Shown here: piece after piece, positions 38,199 to 64,000 of the stretch
Layout of the letters: each line of letters opens with the position of its first letter
Position numbering within the stretch: the stretch's first letter is position 1
From: Zoroaster sp. YZ-2022
Lineage: Eukaryota; Echinodermata; Asteroidea; Forcipulatida; Zoroasteridae
DNA: 64,000 nt
NCBI GenBank assembly: GCA_029582265.1
Contig: CM055827.1
Location: 36,446,260-36,510,259, forward strand
Direction: 5' to 3'
Notes under the pieces: generated by a model
Told to the model about the DNA's origin: nothing
Databases searched by the model: none
What the model saw: only the letters and a program-made list of their open reading frames with translations
Position numbers and translations under genes: made by a program

Positions 38199-38606
38199 AG
38201 CCACTATTTATATTGGTATTGATAATATCAAAAAAACAAATGGTTACAGTTTCACATAAAAACTTACTTGGTGTATAGTTGATAATGGTATCAAACATCT
38301 GTTTACATACTTTCCAAGGTGCTATCAGTTTTAGTAAAATTAATTAAATCATTACCAAAATGAATTTCAATCTCAATCAGCGTTGGAATTAATACAAAAA
38401 TTCTGAATGCATTTTCAATTTTTTCTTGTTACCGACACAATGATATAAGCTGCCTTCATAGGTTGGTTTATATAATATTGATTCTTATCAAGTATGGATG
38501 CATAATTTACAGACATTTTACCAAAAGTGTATATGACTAAAAATTTAGGTTTTTTTCCCTCAAAATTCATATCCATGAACAGTGAATTTTAAACCTAGTA
38601 CCTAAT

Positions 38607-39630
38607 TTAACCCTAACTACCCCAAATCCTCCAAAATCCTGATTTTGCTGGATTCAATTCGCTATAGCCCAGCGAATAGACCATGTAGCCATGTGTACCA
38701 AATCCATCAAACTCCACCGGCTGGTTTTGTTGGATTCAGGACTGTGTATAGCCAAGCCATGGATGCTTTGCATTTGGTACTGTACTAGCTGTGGTGACCG
38801 CAGCCCTACTACCTGACTTTTACAACTTCTGTCATTAACGGACAGTAGTAGCGCTGCGGTGAATGCCCATGGTAGTCCTGTATGGACAAGTATCGATATC
38901 GAGCAGGCAATGTTCTGTTCCCCAAAAAGGTGTCCCAAACATGAGAAATGCTCCTCAAACTCACCTCCAAGATTCTATGCCACCTACAGATGCCTCTTCT
39001 GAAGTTTAAAACCATGCAACTTGCATTGGCGAGATTTTATGGACATTTTAAGTTTGGAAAAATGCAAGATTGAACTAGTAAACATGGAAACTGCTGGATT
39101 TCCCAACAATGCATTGCGCGCGCATACACAATGACCCTCCTGCTACCGGTAAAAAACGAAAAACAGGCACTATAGCGCCACCTAGCGATTTTTAGCATAC
39201 CAACTAATGTACATACATTTGGGAAATCCAGCAGTTTCCATGTTTACTAGTTCAATCTTGCATTTTTCCAAACTTAAAATGTCCATAAAATCTCGCCAAT
39301 GCAAGTTGCATGGTTTTAAACTTCAGAAGAGGCATCTGTAGGTGGCATAGAATCTTGGAGGTGAGTTTGAGGAGCATTTCTCATGTTTGGGACACCTTTT
39401 TGGGGAACAGAACATTGCCTGCTCGATATCGATACTTGTCCATACAGGACTACCATGGGCATTCACCGCAGCGCTACTACCGTCCGTTAATGACAGAAGT
39501 TGTAAAAGTCAGGTAGTAGGGCTGCGGTCACCACAGCTAGTACTGTACCAATTCCATCAAAGTCCAAGAATTGGGGTACCGTCTTACTACATGTTGATAG
39601 ATTTTGGAGGATTTGGGATGGTTCCTTTAA
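38607..39630. mobile_element. TTAA composite with ~333-base inverted arms
   Basis: Outer ends TTAACCCTAACTACCCCAAA and GGATTTGGGATGG...TTTAA. Inside, 38773-39106 and 39220-39552 are inverted copies with only a few differences, around a 113-base spacer with GCGCGCGC. A very stable cruciform is possible. Confidence 0.85.
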
Positions 39631-39846
39631 CCCTAACCGCCAAGCTAATTTGGCTAAGAACCTCCTGAATCTGCCAAAATCCAACACCATGCAGTAACAC
39701 TACCACCCAACTGTTGGACTTACATGTAGCTGTAATTAGGACACATGGCACCATGCAAAGTATCCCTGTCAAGGCTATACAGTACTGAGTCCAATCCAAC
39801 AAACCCAGCTGTTGGAGTTTGAATGTTTTGGGGTGGTTAAGGTTAA
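39627..39846. mobile_element. TTAA element sharing its left TTAA with 38607-39630
   Basis: TTAACCCTAACCGCCAAG / GGGTGGTTAAGGTTAA; interior CCAATCCAACAAACCCAGC and inverse. Confidence 0.8.
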
Positions 39847-39944
39847 AGACAAAAATCGTATCTCCTGAATCCAAAAAAGGAAAACTAGTAATTTATTCAT
39901 GATTGTAAAGAAAAAAAACATTTGTAAAATTTCTTATACATATA

Positions 39945-40150
39945 ACTGATCTGACCTTTACTTCCAGTCCAAACAGAAAGTTCAGGTTCAAATTCTAATG
40001 CAAAATTAATTGGTCTTTTGAAGATGAAATTTATATTGTATAAAAGATGTCAGACTTTAAAAAAATAAAATAAAATGATTGTCACATCAAAAATCACTAC
40101 ATTGAACTCGAACAACCAGTGTTTGTTAAAACGAACATGTGAATATCTAG
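39945..40150 (+). mobile_element. Truncated Helitron-like 3' end
   Basis: Parallels 22990-23209: GACCTTTACTTCC at the start, an imperfect GTGTTTGTT hairpin, then CTAG/T at 40147-40151. Confidence 0.7.
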
Positions 40151-41174
40151 TTGTTTATTTGTTCTTATGATGTACTGATGTTTTTTTATAACAAAAAGCT
40201 ATGGTCAGGCTCAATCACATTTCAGAAAGAATGTTGGCACCACTTTTCTCTCAAAATGACAAATATCACTGAATTTACTGCCAATACATGTTTGATCTAA
40301 GAAAAACTACTAAATGTTTTAGTAAAGTGAAGTATGAAGCGACATTTAGAGATATTTTGAGCAATTAACTTCTGCACATCCTGTTACTGTTAGATGTTGG
40401 CCAGTTTGTTGTCTGCTACATGTAAAACCACATCCTTATTCTTTGACTTTGTCATATTTGTTTGTGCAGTTGTAATTTGTACGTACTTTCCCATATATTG
40501 GCCTCAAAACATGTTTTAACATTAACCATAAATTGTGCTTCATAATCTATGTTACTGTGTCAGTAAGAATCTATAGAAAATAGCATTAAATTCCCTGAAG
40601 ACATTGCCATTTGTCCATATAATTATTCTAATGTTTCATTAACCTTCTGGACCTTATGAAGTTGTAGTCAGCAGGGCGAATCTCGTCCGCATGTTGCTAA
40701 CTTACATGTGCACATTACTTGTGCAGTGTGGCAGTAAATTAATCAAGTACAAGTTAATAAATTGCTTTCAAGAACATAATTACAATGTATGCATGGACGG
40801 TGCAGTCCTGACGGTTATTCTTCTTAATAAATAGTAAAACAGAAAATAGCCCAGTAGCAGTACATGTACGACGTTTCACCACATGACCGAACTGCCAACA
40901 TACTGTACACTGTACATGTACATGTACAGCTAACGTTACAGTACACGTTCTGTACATGTACAATAATTATATACTGTCATGTACAACATCAGTGCAACAA
41001 ATGCTATTGCAAATTCCTCGAACTTACAATCAAAATTACAAATTTCAAACCGCAAGTCACCATGGAATATAAGTACTAAAACAACCTCTGAGAATTTTAA
41101 ATATCAACTGATATGTCGCTAGCGAATTAATGCAATGTCATTCATTCAAATTAAATGAATTGAATTTTACTCAC
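40151..41174. other. 5' intron stretch with TACATGTA palindromes
   Basis: Clustered TGTACATGTAC palindromes at 40860-40975; otherwise nothing recognised. Confidence 0.5.
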
Positions 41175-41270
41175 CCAATACTCTGGTCCAAACTCATCCG
41201 TCCATTTCTTCCCGCGGTAGCGTAAAATTTAACTCTTACAACAAAATGGTGTGACGCTGCGCGTGCGCAC
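41175..41270 (-). promoter_or_regulatory. CTDSPL2: Probable CTDSPL2 first non-coding exon and CpG promoter
   Basis: This short stretch is rich in CpG in an AT-rich neighbourhood. It holds an NRF1-like palindrome (TGCGCGTGCGCA, 41258-41269) and, read on the minus strand, runs into a consensus donor (TTGG then GTGAGTAAAA, GT at 41174-41173). No other CpG-rich start lies upstream of exon 1 at 19419. It contains a four-codon upstream ORF (ATG at 41205) whose stop overlaps a second ATG. That second ATG could read in frame into exon 1 if the acceptor before 19426 is used. Assignment to this gene is inference from position, strand and splice signal. Confidence 0.5.
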
Positions 41271-42617
41271 ATCATTAATTAGATAGAGGTCGTGTGATGA
41301 TTATTACGTTTACGTACACAGTAGTCTATATGATTTTCATTTACATGTGCATGTGTACATGTGCATTTGTGTTAATGTAAATGTGGCGTTTGGTGCATGC
41401 TAATGACTGGAGATAGATAAACCATATTGACGCTATGTATCATCATCATTTTCTGTGAATAATTTAATATTCTAGTGAGAATTAGATATATAAATATACA
41501 TGTATATACATCAACATTTTTGAAAGATGGGATATTAGCAAAATGGGGAGGGGCAGGTGACAAAAAGGGGAGGGGCATTTTAGGAACTAAATTAGAAATT
41601 GTTTATTTGGGTTGATCTAAAAAATAAATAAATTATCTGATATCTTTCAGGATAAGTGATATTCAGTATAATAAAACTGAGAGAAAGTTGAATTATAAAA
41701 CAAAATATTGATGAAAAGAGATAAAATGTAAGACGGCACAACAGCATAATTACTACATTCACTAACTTCTGATCATTCTGGATTTCCCCCTGCCCCCTCC
41801 CCCAATGATGCGTTCTTAGTCAATCAATGCTGAAAAAGTTTGACTTACACACCGACCGTGGAGCCACTTTTTTAAATGTGCTCGTCAATCATGCAGTACG
41901 CGGTTAATCATTTCGTGTTTGCAGAACATTATTACACATTCTTGGAAACCCACAAAAACCGCTCCCAATGGGAAAACACAAGTAGAGGTTATGGGTTAAC
42001 CACAAAATTACCAGAAGTAATGGGCCAAAACATTTCTGATCTGGTGGTAGGTGAAAAATAAGCGGGACTTATGTGGTAATTTATATATAAAAAAATAACT
42101 ATTTATGAAAAAAATTGTTTAAAAAAACTAAAGATTTTTTAAAATTTAGTTGCTTTCAATGACCAAATTTCCAACTGGAAAACTGCAGCCAGCCCCCTCC
42201 TTCCAGGCCATATGCAGTCAATATTTAAGTTATAGCGCCCTCTATTGTTAAATGATGTTTTTCATCTCGGTACAGGTCTGTATCATTTAAGTTCGTGGTT
42301 TGTGGAGGGGTGGGACAGGTAAACCTCGTTTTAGCATTTTTAACACGGACACTTCTCAATAAAACGGATCTCTCCAACATGTTATGAATATCATATGCAG
42401 GTTATAGGTCCTACCCCCTCACCGATCAGATTAAACAAAAGAAAACGACCGTCAAGCTACCCCTTCCAAATTCCTTGCTACAGATACATGTACTTCCTCT
42501 TATTAAGAATTTCCTAATGATATACAAGTACATGTACAATTTTGTTTTTGAGAACCCCTCCTAGACATGATTCTTAACTTTCAGTGTTTTCCCTCCATGG
42601 TAGTCAACCCCTCTCCC
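41271..42617. other. Intergenic stretch without recognised feature
   Basis: Between the CTDSPL2-like promoter and the 3' side of the SAFB-like gene. AT-rich with A and T tracts; no coding signal. Confidence 0.5.
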
Positions 42618-42804
42618 CAGCAGCGTAGCCAGGACTTTTTCAGTGGGGAGAGCCCCAGGGGGTATGGGTTTTTTCCCTTTTCTTTATCTTTTCTGTTTTT
42701 TGGGGCACTATGAAGATTTTTCGTGGGGGGGCACTGGAAATTTGTGGGGGGGCACTGGAAATTTGTGGGGGGCACGTGCCCCAGCCCCGTGGCTACGCCG
42801 CTGC
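42618..42804. mobile_element. MITE, ends GCAGCGTAGCCAGG / GTGGCTACGCCGCTGC
   Basis: TIRs with one inserted base around a G-run-rich interior in which GGGGGGCACTGGAAATTTGT is tandemly repeated (42725-42775). Confidence 0.8.
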
Positions 42805-44793
42805 CTCTCCCTCTAGTATACTCTGAATATTGAAAACAATGAACATGTTAATGGACGCTCAGGGATGATTTGGAAAGAGACACAGAAAGAGGGGACAGAC
42901 AGAAACACGTACATGTAAATGGACAGACAAAGAGAATGGGATACAACTTAAAATGCATGTACATCACTAAAAGAAAATATGAGAAAATGAAAGATAAAAA
43001 GAAAAAGAATGAGGAAAAACAGAATATTTTCTACATGTTTAGGTGTAAATGCAACTAGATGCTTCATACTGCAGTACATGTTTTGTAAGTGTTTTTATTA
43101 TTCAGAGTCCTTAGAGATTGTACAAGTTGACTTCACTTTCTCTGAAAAGCTTAGTTTTTATTCACAAATCCACACTAAGAAACATGAATGTCCAAGTGTT
43201 ACTACAGGACAGCTTTTAACTTTTAAGGTAATAAAACCTCACAATACAAGCCATAGTTACCACAACAGGGAAACAAAAACAATTATCTATGTTTACAGGA
43301 AAAGCAACAGCAACTTTTTGTCACCAAATCTATTTTTAACAATTTCAGGAATTTGTCCGATACATACATGTACATGTATTTTAGCTACATTGTAAACCGT
43401 TCAACTCTTGGTTCCAACACCACAATGCAAATGTTTATTAAAATGAGGCCGATTTCCATAATAGACTGGTGCCTTAAAAATGTTGTGCTGCATTGTAATT
43501 CTCTAAACTGGTCTGGTAACCAGACCAGTTTCATTTAGGATCCCATCTAATATTAGAACTGAATTTAAAAAAAATAAAATAAAAAATGCAGTGTGTACAT
43601 ATTCATCAGTAAAATAAGTTAAAATGATATAAACTTTGATACAACAAAGACAGTAAGGAAAAATAGCTCATGTATAAAGAACAAGACATGACAGAAAAGA
43701 TTAAATTTTCCCCAATTTTTTTCAGTATCACGAGTTGGCACCAATGGTTACATTCATCACTCCTATTCTTACCATATTTTGTAGATGTACATACAATTCT
43801 AATGCAATTGCTTTTCTAAAATTGAAAGTCAAGCTGTCTAAATCTGTACACTGGCACATTTACAATACTTTTTGTTCTTTAACAGTAGACTATTTTATAT
43901 TTTTTTAACTCATGAGAGAAGACAATGCACCAGTTTGTGTGTGCCTAAACAGCAACTACCATAATATTATATACATTTATTTCTAATGTTAGCTCTCACT
44001 TCTAAAATAGCAAAACAATAATTATTTGAAACATGTGTCTTTGTATTATGTCAATACATACAAACAATCTTGCTTAGAGTAAATCTATATAAAACATAAA
44101 AACAGATGTGATAAATTCAACATGTGCAAACATGCACATGTTCTTGGATTACTTTATTTACGATGAAATATTGAGGACCCTCGTGCATGCAATAAGATCA
44201 CATCCACTGACCTGTTGAGATTAAACATAAGTGTCAAACTGCTTCTCCCTTTAAACAAACCAAATTAATCAATTAAAATTTTACAAAAAAAAAAAAATAA
44301 TAATAATAATCAAATTTTGAAATCATTTACATGTAACTGATAATCTACACTGATTGAAACTTCAGTCTGATGTACATGTACACTGAACAAAAACAAATAA
44401 GCATGGATAAATGTTAACATTTCTGTTGACTGTTTGATATTACTACAGTGTACAAGTTCAATGTAAAGTGCCACCCAACTACAATGTATAGGTAAACATC
44501 ATACGTTCCATACAAAATATTTAGCTTTCATTAAAAATAGTTATTTATGAGAGTTATTTATGAGAGTTATTTATGTAATCAGATATTCATTAGTATGTTT
44601 TACCTGAAAAAAAAATTGATCAATTAAAGATGTGCAAAAGTGAAAAAAAAATTAAGAAAATATACATTACAGATAGGATTTTTAACAGCTTTCAGAGAAC
44701 TTACTTTCATCAAAATGCTCAAAAGCAAAACAGTAGTTAAAAAATTACTCTTACAACAGATTTAAAATACAATGTCACTCATATGGAATGACT
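42805..44793. other. Intergenic and probable SAFB 3' UTR
   Basis: AT-rich. Contains the perfect 27-base hairpin 43505-43531 (13-base arms AAACTGGTCTGGT, 1-base loop) and several minus-strand AATAAA signals. The part next to 44794 is presumably 3' UTR. Confidence 0.5.
44153..44158 (-). terminator. Candidate poly(A) signal of SAFB-like gene
   Basis: AATAAA on the minus strand about 640 bases after the stop codon. Others lie at 43976-43981 and further on, so the true end is not decided by sequence alone. Confidence 0.3.
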
Positions 44794-61093
<16,300 letters not shown>

Positions 61094-61467
61094 TCTGTCG
61101 AATATTCAGTCCAGCACTGTCTGACAATCAACAAAAACCATGCAGTCGAACCACCTCAGCAAGTCAAGCCAAGTATTTTGACGAACTCCGCATGCGCCGT
61201 ACGGCCCGGGCGTACCGTACGTACACGATCGACGCGTGGCTAAAATTATTCTCACTGGTCCCCTGTACATGTAACAAGCAAGCTGAATATTAAATATACG
61301 AGAACAAGGAAAATGAACCAACTAAATCAGTGACGCTCTACGGCGCGTGACGTCATCAATGTCCATGCTAATAGCGCGCGGGCGCGGCAACAAACAACAA
61401 ACAAATGAACAATTTAAAGACAAATTTATAATTTACTTTTAGTCATCCCGTCTGTTGTCATGTCCAG

Positions 61468-61509
61468 GGTACACCATGGAGGAAGGATTCCTTCCTCCAT
61501 GGGTACACC
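61468..61509. repeat. Palindrome in the divergent promoter region
   Basis: GGTACACCATGGAGGAAGG pairs with CCTTCCTCCATGGGTACACC with one bulged base. Confidence 0.9.
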
Positions 61510-61539
61510 AATCAGCAAAAGAAGAGTACCTTAATTTCA

Positions 61540-61663
61540 CAGGCGTAAATCCCAGGGGTGAGGGATATATCCCCCACTCGGTGGTCCTGGGGACCGGGGA
61601 TGGTCCCCAGAATTTTTCATGCGGTAAAAAAAAAATAATAATAATAATAATAATAATAATAAG
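61540..61663. repeat. GTAAATCCCAGGGGTGAGGG repeat with AAT tail
   Basis: G-rich segment with CCCAGGGGTG, GTCCTGGGGACC and GGTCCCC palindromic words followed by an AAT run (61629-61663); probably the end of a dispersed repeat. Confidence 0.55.
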
Positions 61664-62667
61664 CGAATAATTCGTGAAGAACAAGCACAAAAGGGGAAAT
61701 TTGGTTTTTAGCATTTATTGTTTGTTTCATTTTCCGTTTGGGTGTCATCTAGCCGCGGGATTCTGATTGATTGTGCGCTGTAGTACTACTTCGTTGTAAC
61801 TTATATAAGTGCACACAAATTTAAATACCACCCCATCCCCCACTTTTCGACATGAGTTACGCCATTGCTTAGTTTTCCCCCTAAAATTTAAGCTTGTCCC
61901 ACACTTGTCCCCGCCCCCGCTGGTGAATATAATTGTTGAGGTAACCTTTCATCTAATAGCTCAGCTTAATTCCAGCATTTATTTTTAAACAAATTAATTA
62001 AAAATAGGGGGCACACGGCAAAAAAGGGGAACACTGTCTAAAAAGGTAACCCAAAACAACGAATGCTTGGAAAATTTACGGTGCACGGCGATAAAAAAGG
62101 GCCAGGGTTTCATTTCCCCTTTTCCTCAGCCCCTGGATCCACCAATATCGATGCCTACCCCTTTCCTCCACCCCAGTGATTTTCAGTCCCCTTGGATCAG
62201 TCCGTGATTTAAATTGTTCGATTGATCTTTGAGCACACAAACGTGTGAAAATTGGAGCACACACATTAATAAGGAAAATGTATTTTTTACAAATCACTTT
62301 TGTATTGCCTTTTCCCGCGGTTTTACGTCATAGGTTAGCACCATGCCACCACCCGTATCCGGGTACCCGGGCTCTCGTACCCAGACCCACATGTGATGCA
62401 CTGCATGCATGCATTCTGCATCTGGCCGGCTGGCAGCGCATGTTATGTACATGCACTGCATCCACTCGACTCGATATATCGCTCGTCGCGCATATCGATT
62501 CGTGGTACAAAACGGTCTGGTTACTGCCGCATGTACCTTACACAATTGTTTTGTATTAGGTTATACCATAGAGTTATATACCGTGTGTCGATGTCAGACT
62601 ATTTATGGCCTAGTAAAAGCTAAGATTAAGAATAAGATACACAAAATCAACGTGGGAGCTGCAAAAT

Positions 62668-62793
62668 ATGACCGAGTCTGTGATTGTAAAGAAGTTATCG
62701 GAGCTTCTTGTCAAGGACCTGAAAGCAGAACTAGAAAAGAGAGGTCTTGACCAGAAAGGCGTCAAAGTTGTTCTCTTGGAAAGGCTACAAGAG
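62668..62793 (+). CDS. Second SAFB-like gene, first exon (SAP domain); rest off window
   Basis: 42 codons beginning MTESVIVKKLSELLVKDLKA and ending LERLQE at a GTATTG donor. It has exactly the same length and end phase as exon 1 of the minus-strand SAFB-like gene; 29 of 42 residues are identical, 23 of the last 26, while many third codon positions differ. This indicates an old paralogue rather than an allele or recent copy. It encodes a SAP domain (DNA-binding helix pair). No second exon was found before base 64000, which fits the ~6-kb first intron of the sister gene. Whether the gene is intact cannot be seen. The donor is less canonical than that of the sister gene. Confidence 0.88.
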
Positions 62794-63128
62794 GTATTGA
62801 AATTTTTAGTAATAGTTAAGACCGAGAACGAACATAAGTCTTCGCTGGGCTGGTGCTCGCACGTAATACTAGTTAATTACTACGTGACTGGTTCCCGTCT
62901 TATCCTATGCAAGCCTATCTTATCTATGGCATTGTTAAAATGTACTTATTTTTAAACAAAGTGTCTATTGTTGTTACCGCAGATGCTGTCATTTAACTCG
63001 TATTCGAATGGTTATTGTTAAGATATTCTTTTCCCTAGGCTAGGGCTAGGCTACACATTAGTATATGATTATGAAATTAAACTAGTGTTATCTGTAAAAT
63101 GATTGATGAGTGTTTACCTTTACTCTTT

Positions 63129-63245
63129 AGGCCATGAGAATGAAAGTCATATCATAGATTTGCGCCCGCATGTCCCGAAAAATCATTATTTGCACAAAAG
63201 GTATTTCCACCAAACAAGTTTAGTTCCAAATCATCCACATCAGTA
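63129..63245. mobile_element. Inverted partial copy of element A
   Basis: AGGCCATGAGAATGAAAGTC, through GCCCGCATGTCCCGAAA, to CAAATCATCCACATCAGTA: the reverse complement of 59826-59982 with small gaps. In intron 1 of the plus-strand SAFB-like gene. Confidence 0.85.
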
Positions 63246-63529
63246 GGCAGTTTCATGAAAATTTGAAGTTGCTTCAATTCTTTTAAATGTCATATCACTG
63301 GATAGAGCAAAACATTAGAAAGAAAATGAGGGGTCAATGGTCATGATAGGTTAACCCTGTGCAAAGTTACAAATTTTTGTTGATTTAAATATTTGGTCAT
63401 TTTGGAGGCCAGTTTCATTTGAAAAGTTGTGACCGCATTTGCCTGCAACGTATCCTTGTAAGTTGTAGTACTAACAAAGTGTCTATATAGCATGTACCCC
63501 TTTTATAACAAAAAAATCTCATTGAATAC

Positions 63530-64000
63530 CAAAATCCACCCGTGCGTGACACCCCGATTCAGCGTGCGTGATACCCGATTCAGCGAGTCAAATCGCCGAT
63601 AGCGGTGATTTTTTTTTTAATTTGCTGTCGGATCATTTTCCGCGAGTTGCACTGTTTTTCCGCCAACGTTACAGTTGGCATCGACTGACCAATTAAGATA
63701 ACCACGATACGGTGTATCCTTTTTTCGTGGTTTCAAGTTTCGTGAAGACCATCCAATAACTCTAAATTGATGATGAATTTCCGTCATGCACAATGATGAA
63801 AAACGGGTCGTAAACACGGCGATATTTCTAACGTCCGAGTTCGGATACTTTGCATTGAAACGAAGCAAAATTTATGAATGAATCTAAGATGGCGTCCTAC
63901 AGCATGCAGGACGAATCACTGTTTAAAAATAACGATTAATCCGCTTTGGCGACAACGCGAGCTACGGACAGCCAGGGGGAACGTTTTCGCGAGAACCCGG
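63530..64000. promoter_or_regulatory. CpG-rich right edge, possible promoter
   Basis: CpG density rises from about 63530. AAGATGGCGTC at 63886 resembles a YY1 initiator-type site, and a 16-codon frame starts at its ATG. No splice donor is seen. Could be an alternative first exon of the plus-strand gene or an unrelated start. Confidence 0.3.

Larger units (their letters stand above)
61094..62667. promoter_or_regulatory. Divergent promoter region between two SAFB-like genes
   Basis: 1574 bases separate the two start codons. The side near the minus-strand gene is CpG-rich (61180-61230 and 61330-61390) and has a perfect CRE/ATF palindrome TGACGTCA at 61348-61355. The plus-strand side has further CpG clusters (62310-62500) and a TATATA at about 62574, 95 bases before the ATG. 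The middle (61440-61670) is occupied by a palindrome and a repeat with an AAT tail. Bidirectional transcription is inference from layout. Confidence 0.55.

Overview
The window looks like nuclear DNA from a marine invertebrate, most likely a deuterostome of echinoderm or hemichordate type. The evidence is spliced genes with GT-AG introns of 1-22 kb, an AT-rich background, many TACATGTA palindromes, tRNA-derived SINEs and a very dense load of short inverted-repeat DNA transposons. No prokaryotic, organellar or viral gene was seen. The species is inference.

Three genes are supported. (1) A CTDSPL2-type CTD small phosphatase gene on the minus strand. Seven coding exons lie between 19419 and 918, a probable CpG-rich first exon and promoter lies near 41175-41270, and the last ~140 codons are off the left edge. 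(2) A complete SAFB/SLTM (scaffold attachment factor B-like) gene on the minus strand. Twelve coding exons between 61093 and 44794 join in frame into 1171 codons: SAP domain, acidic and Ser/Glu-rich linker, one RRM, Arg/Glu coiled coil, Arg/Gly/Asp-rich tail. (3) The first coding exon of a second SAFB-like gene on the plus strand at 62668-62793. It has the same length (42 codons) and encodes a paralogous SAP domain. The two SAFB-like genes are therefore head to head with about 1.57 kb between start codons.

Layout: 1-835 is a GTGGGGACA/CA repeat block. 918-19419 holds the CTDSPL2 exons separated by transposon-filled introns. 19.4-41.2 kb is a giant first intron made mostly of repeats. 41.3-44.8 kb is intergenic sequence plus the SAFB 3' side. 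44.8-61.1 kb is the SAFB gene. 61.1-62.7 kb is a shared CpG-rich divergent promoter region. 62.7-64 kb is the start of the paralogue's intron, ending in another CpG-rich stretch.

The most striking non-gene signal is a set of more than 20 short elements bounded by TTAA with ends such as TTAACCCTAACC, TTAACCCTCCT, TTAACCAGTTCGC or TTAAAGGGACAG. Their interiors are built from one family-specific short word repeated in both orientations. TTAA plus CCC ends point to the piggyBac class. Several abut by sharing one TTAA or are nested inside each other. Other notable structures are nine copies of CGTGACTCACGGGACA in 1.8 kb, a Foldback-like element whose inverted ends are tandem minisatellites, Helitron 3' ends, hAT-type MITEs with clean target duplications, a pair of ~333-bp near-identical inverted arms, and a 22-bp phased repeat in a SAFB intron.
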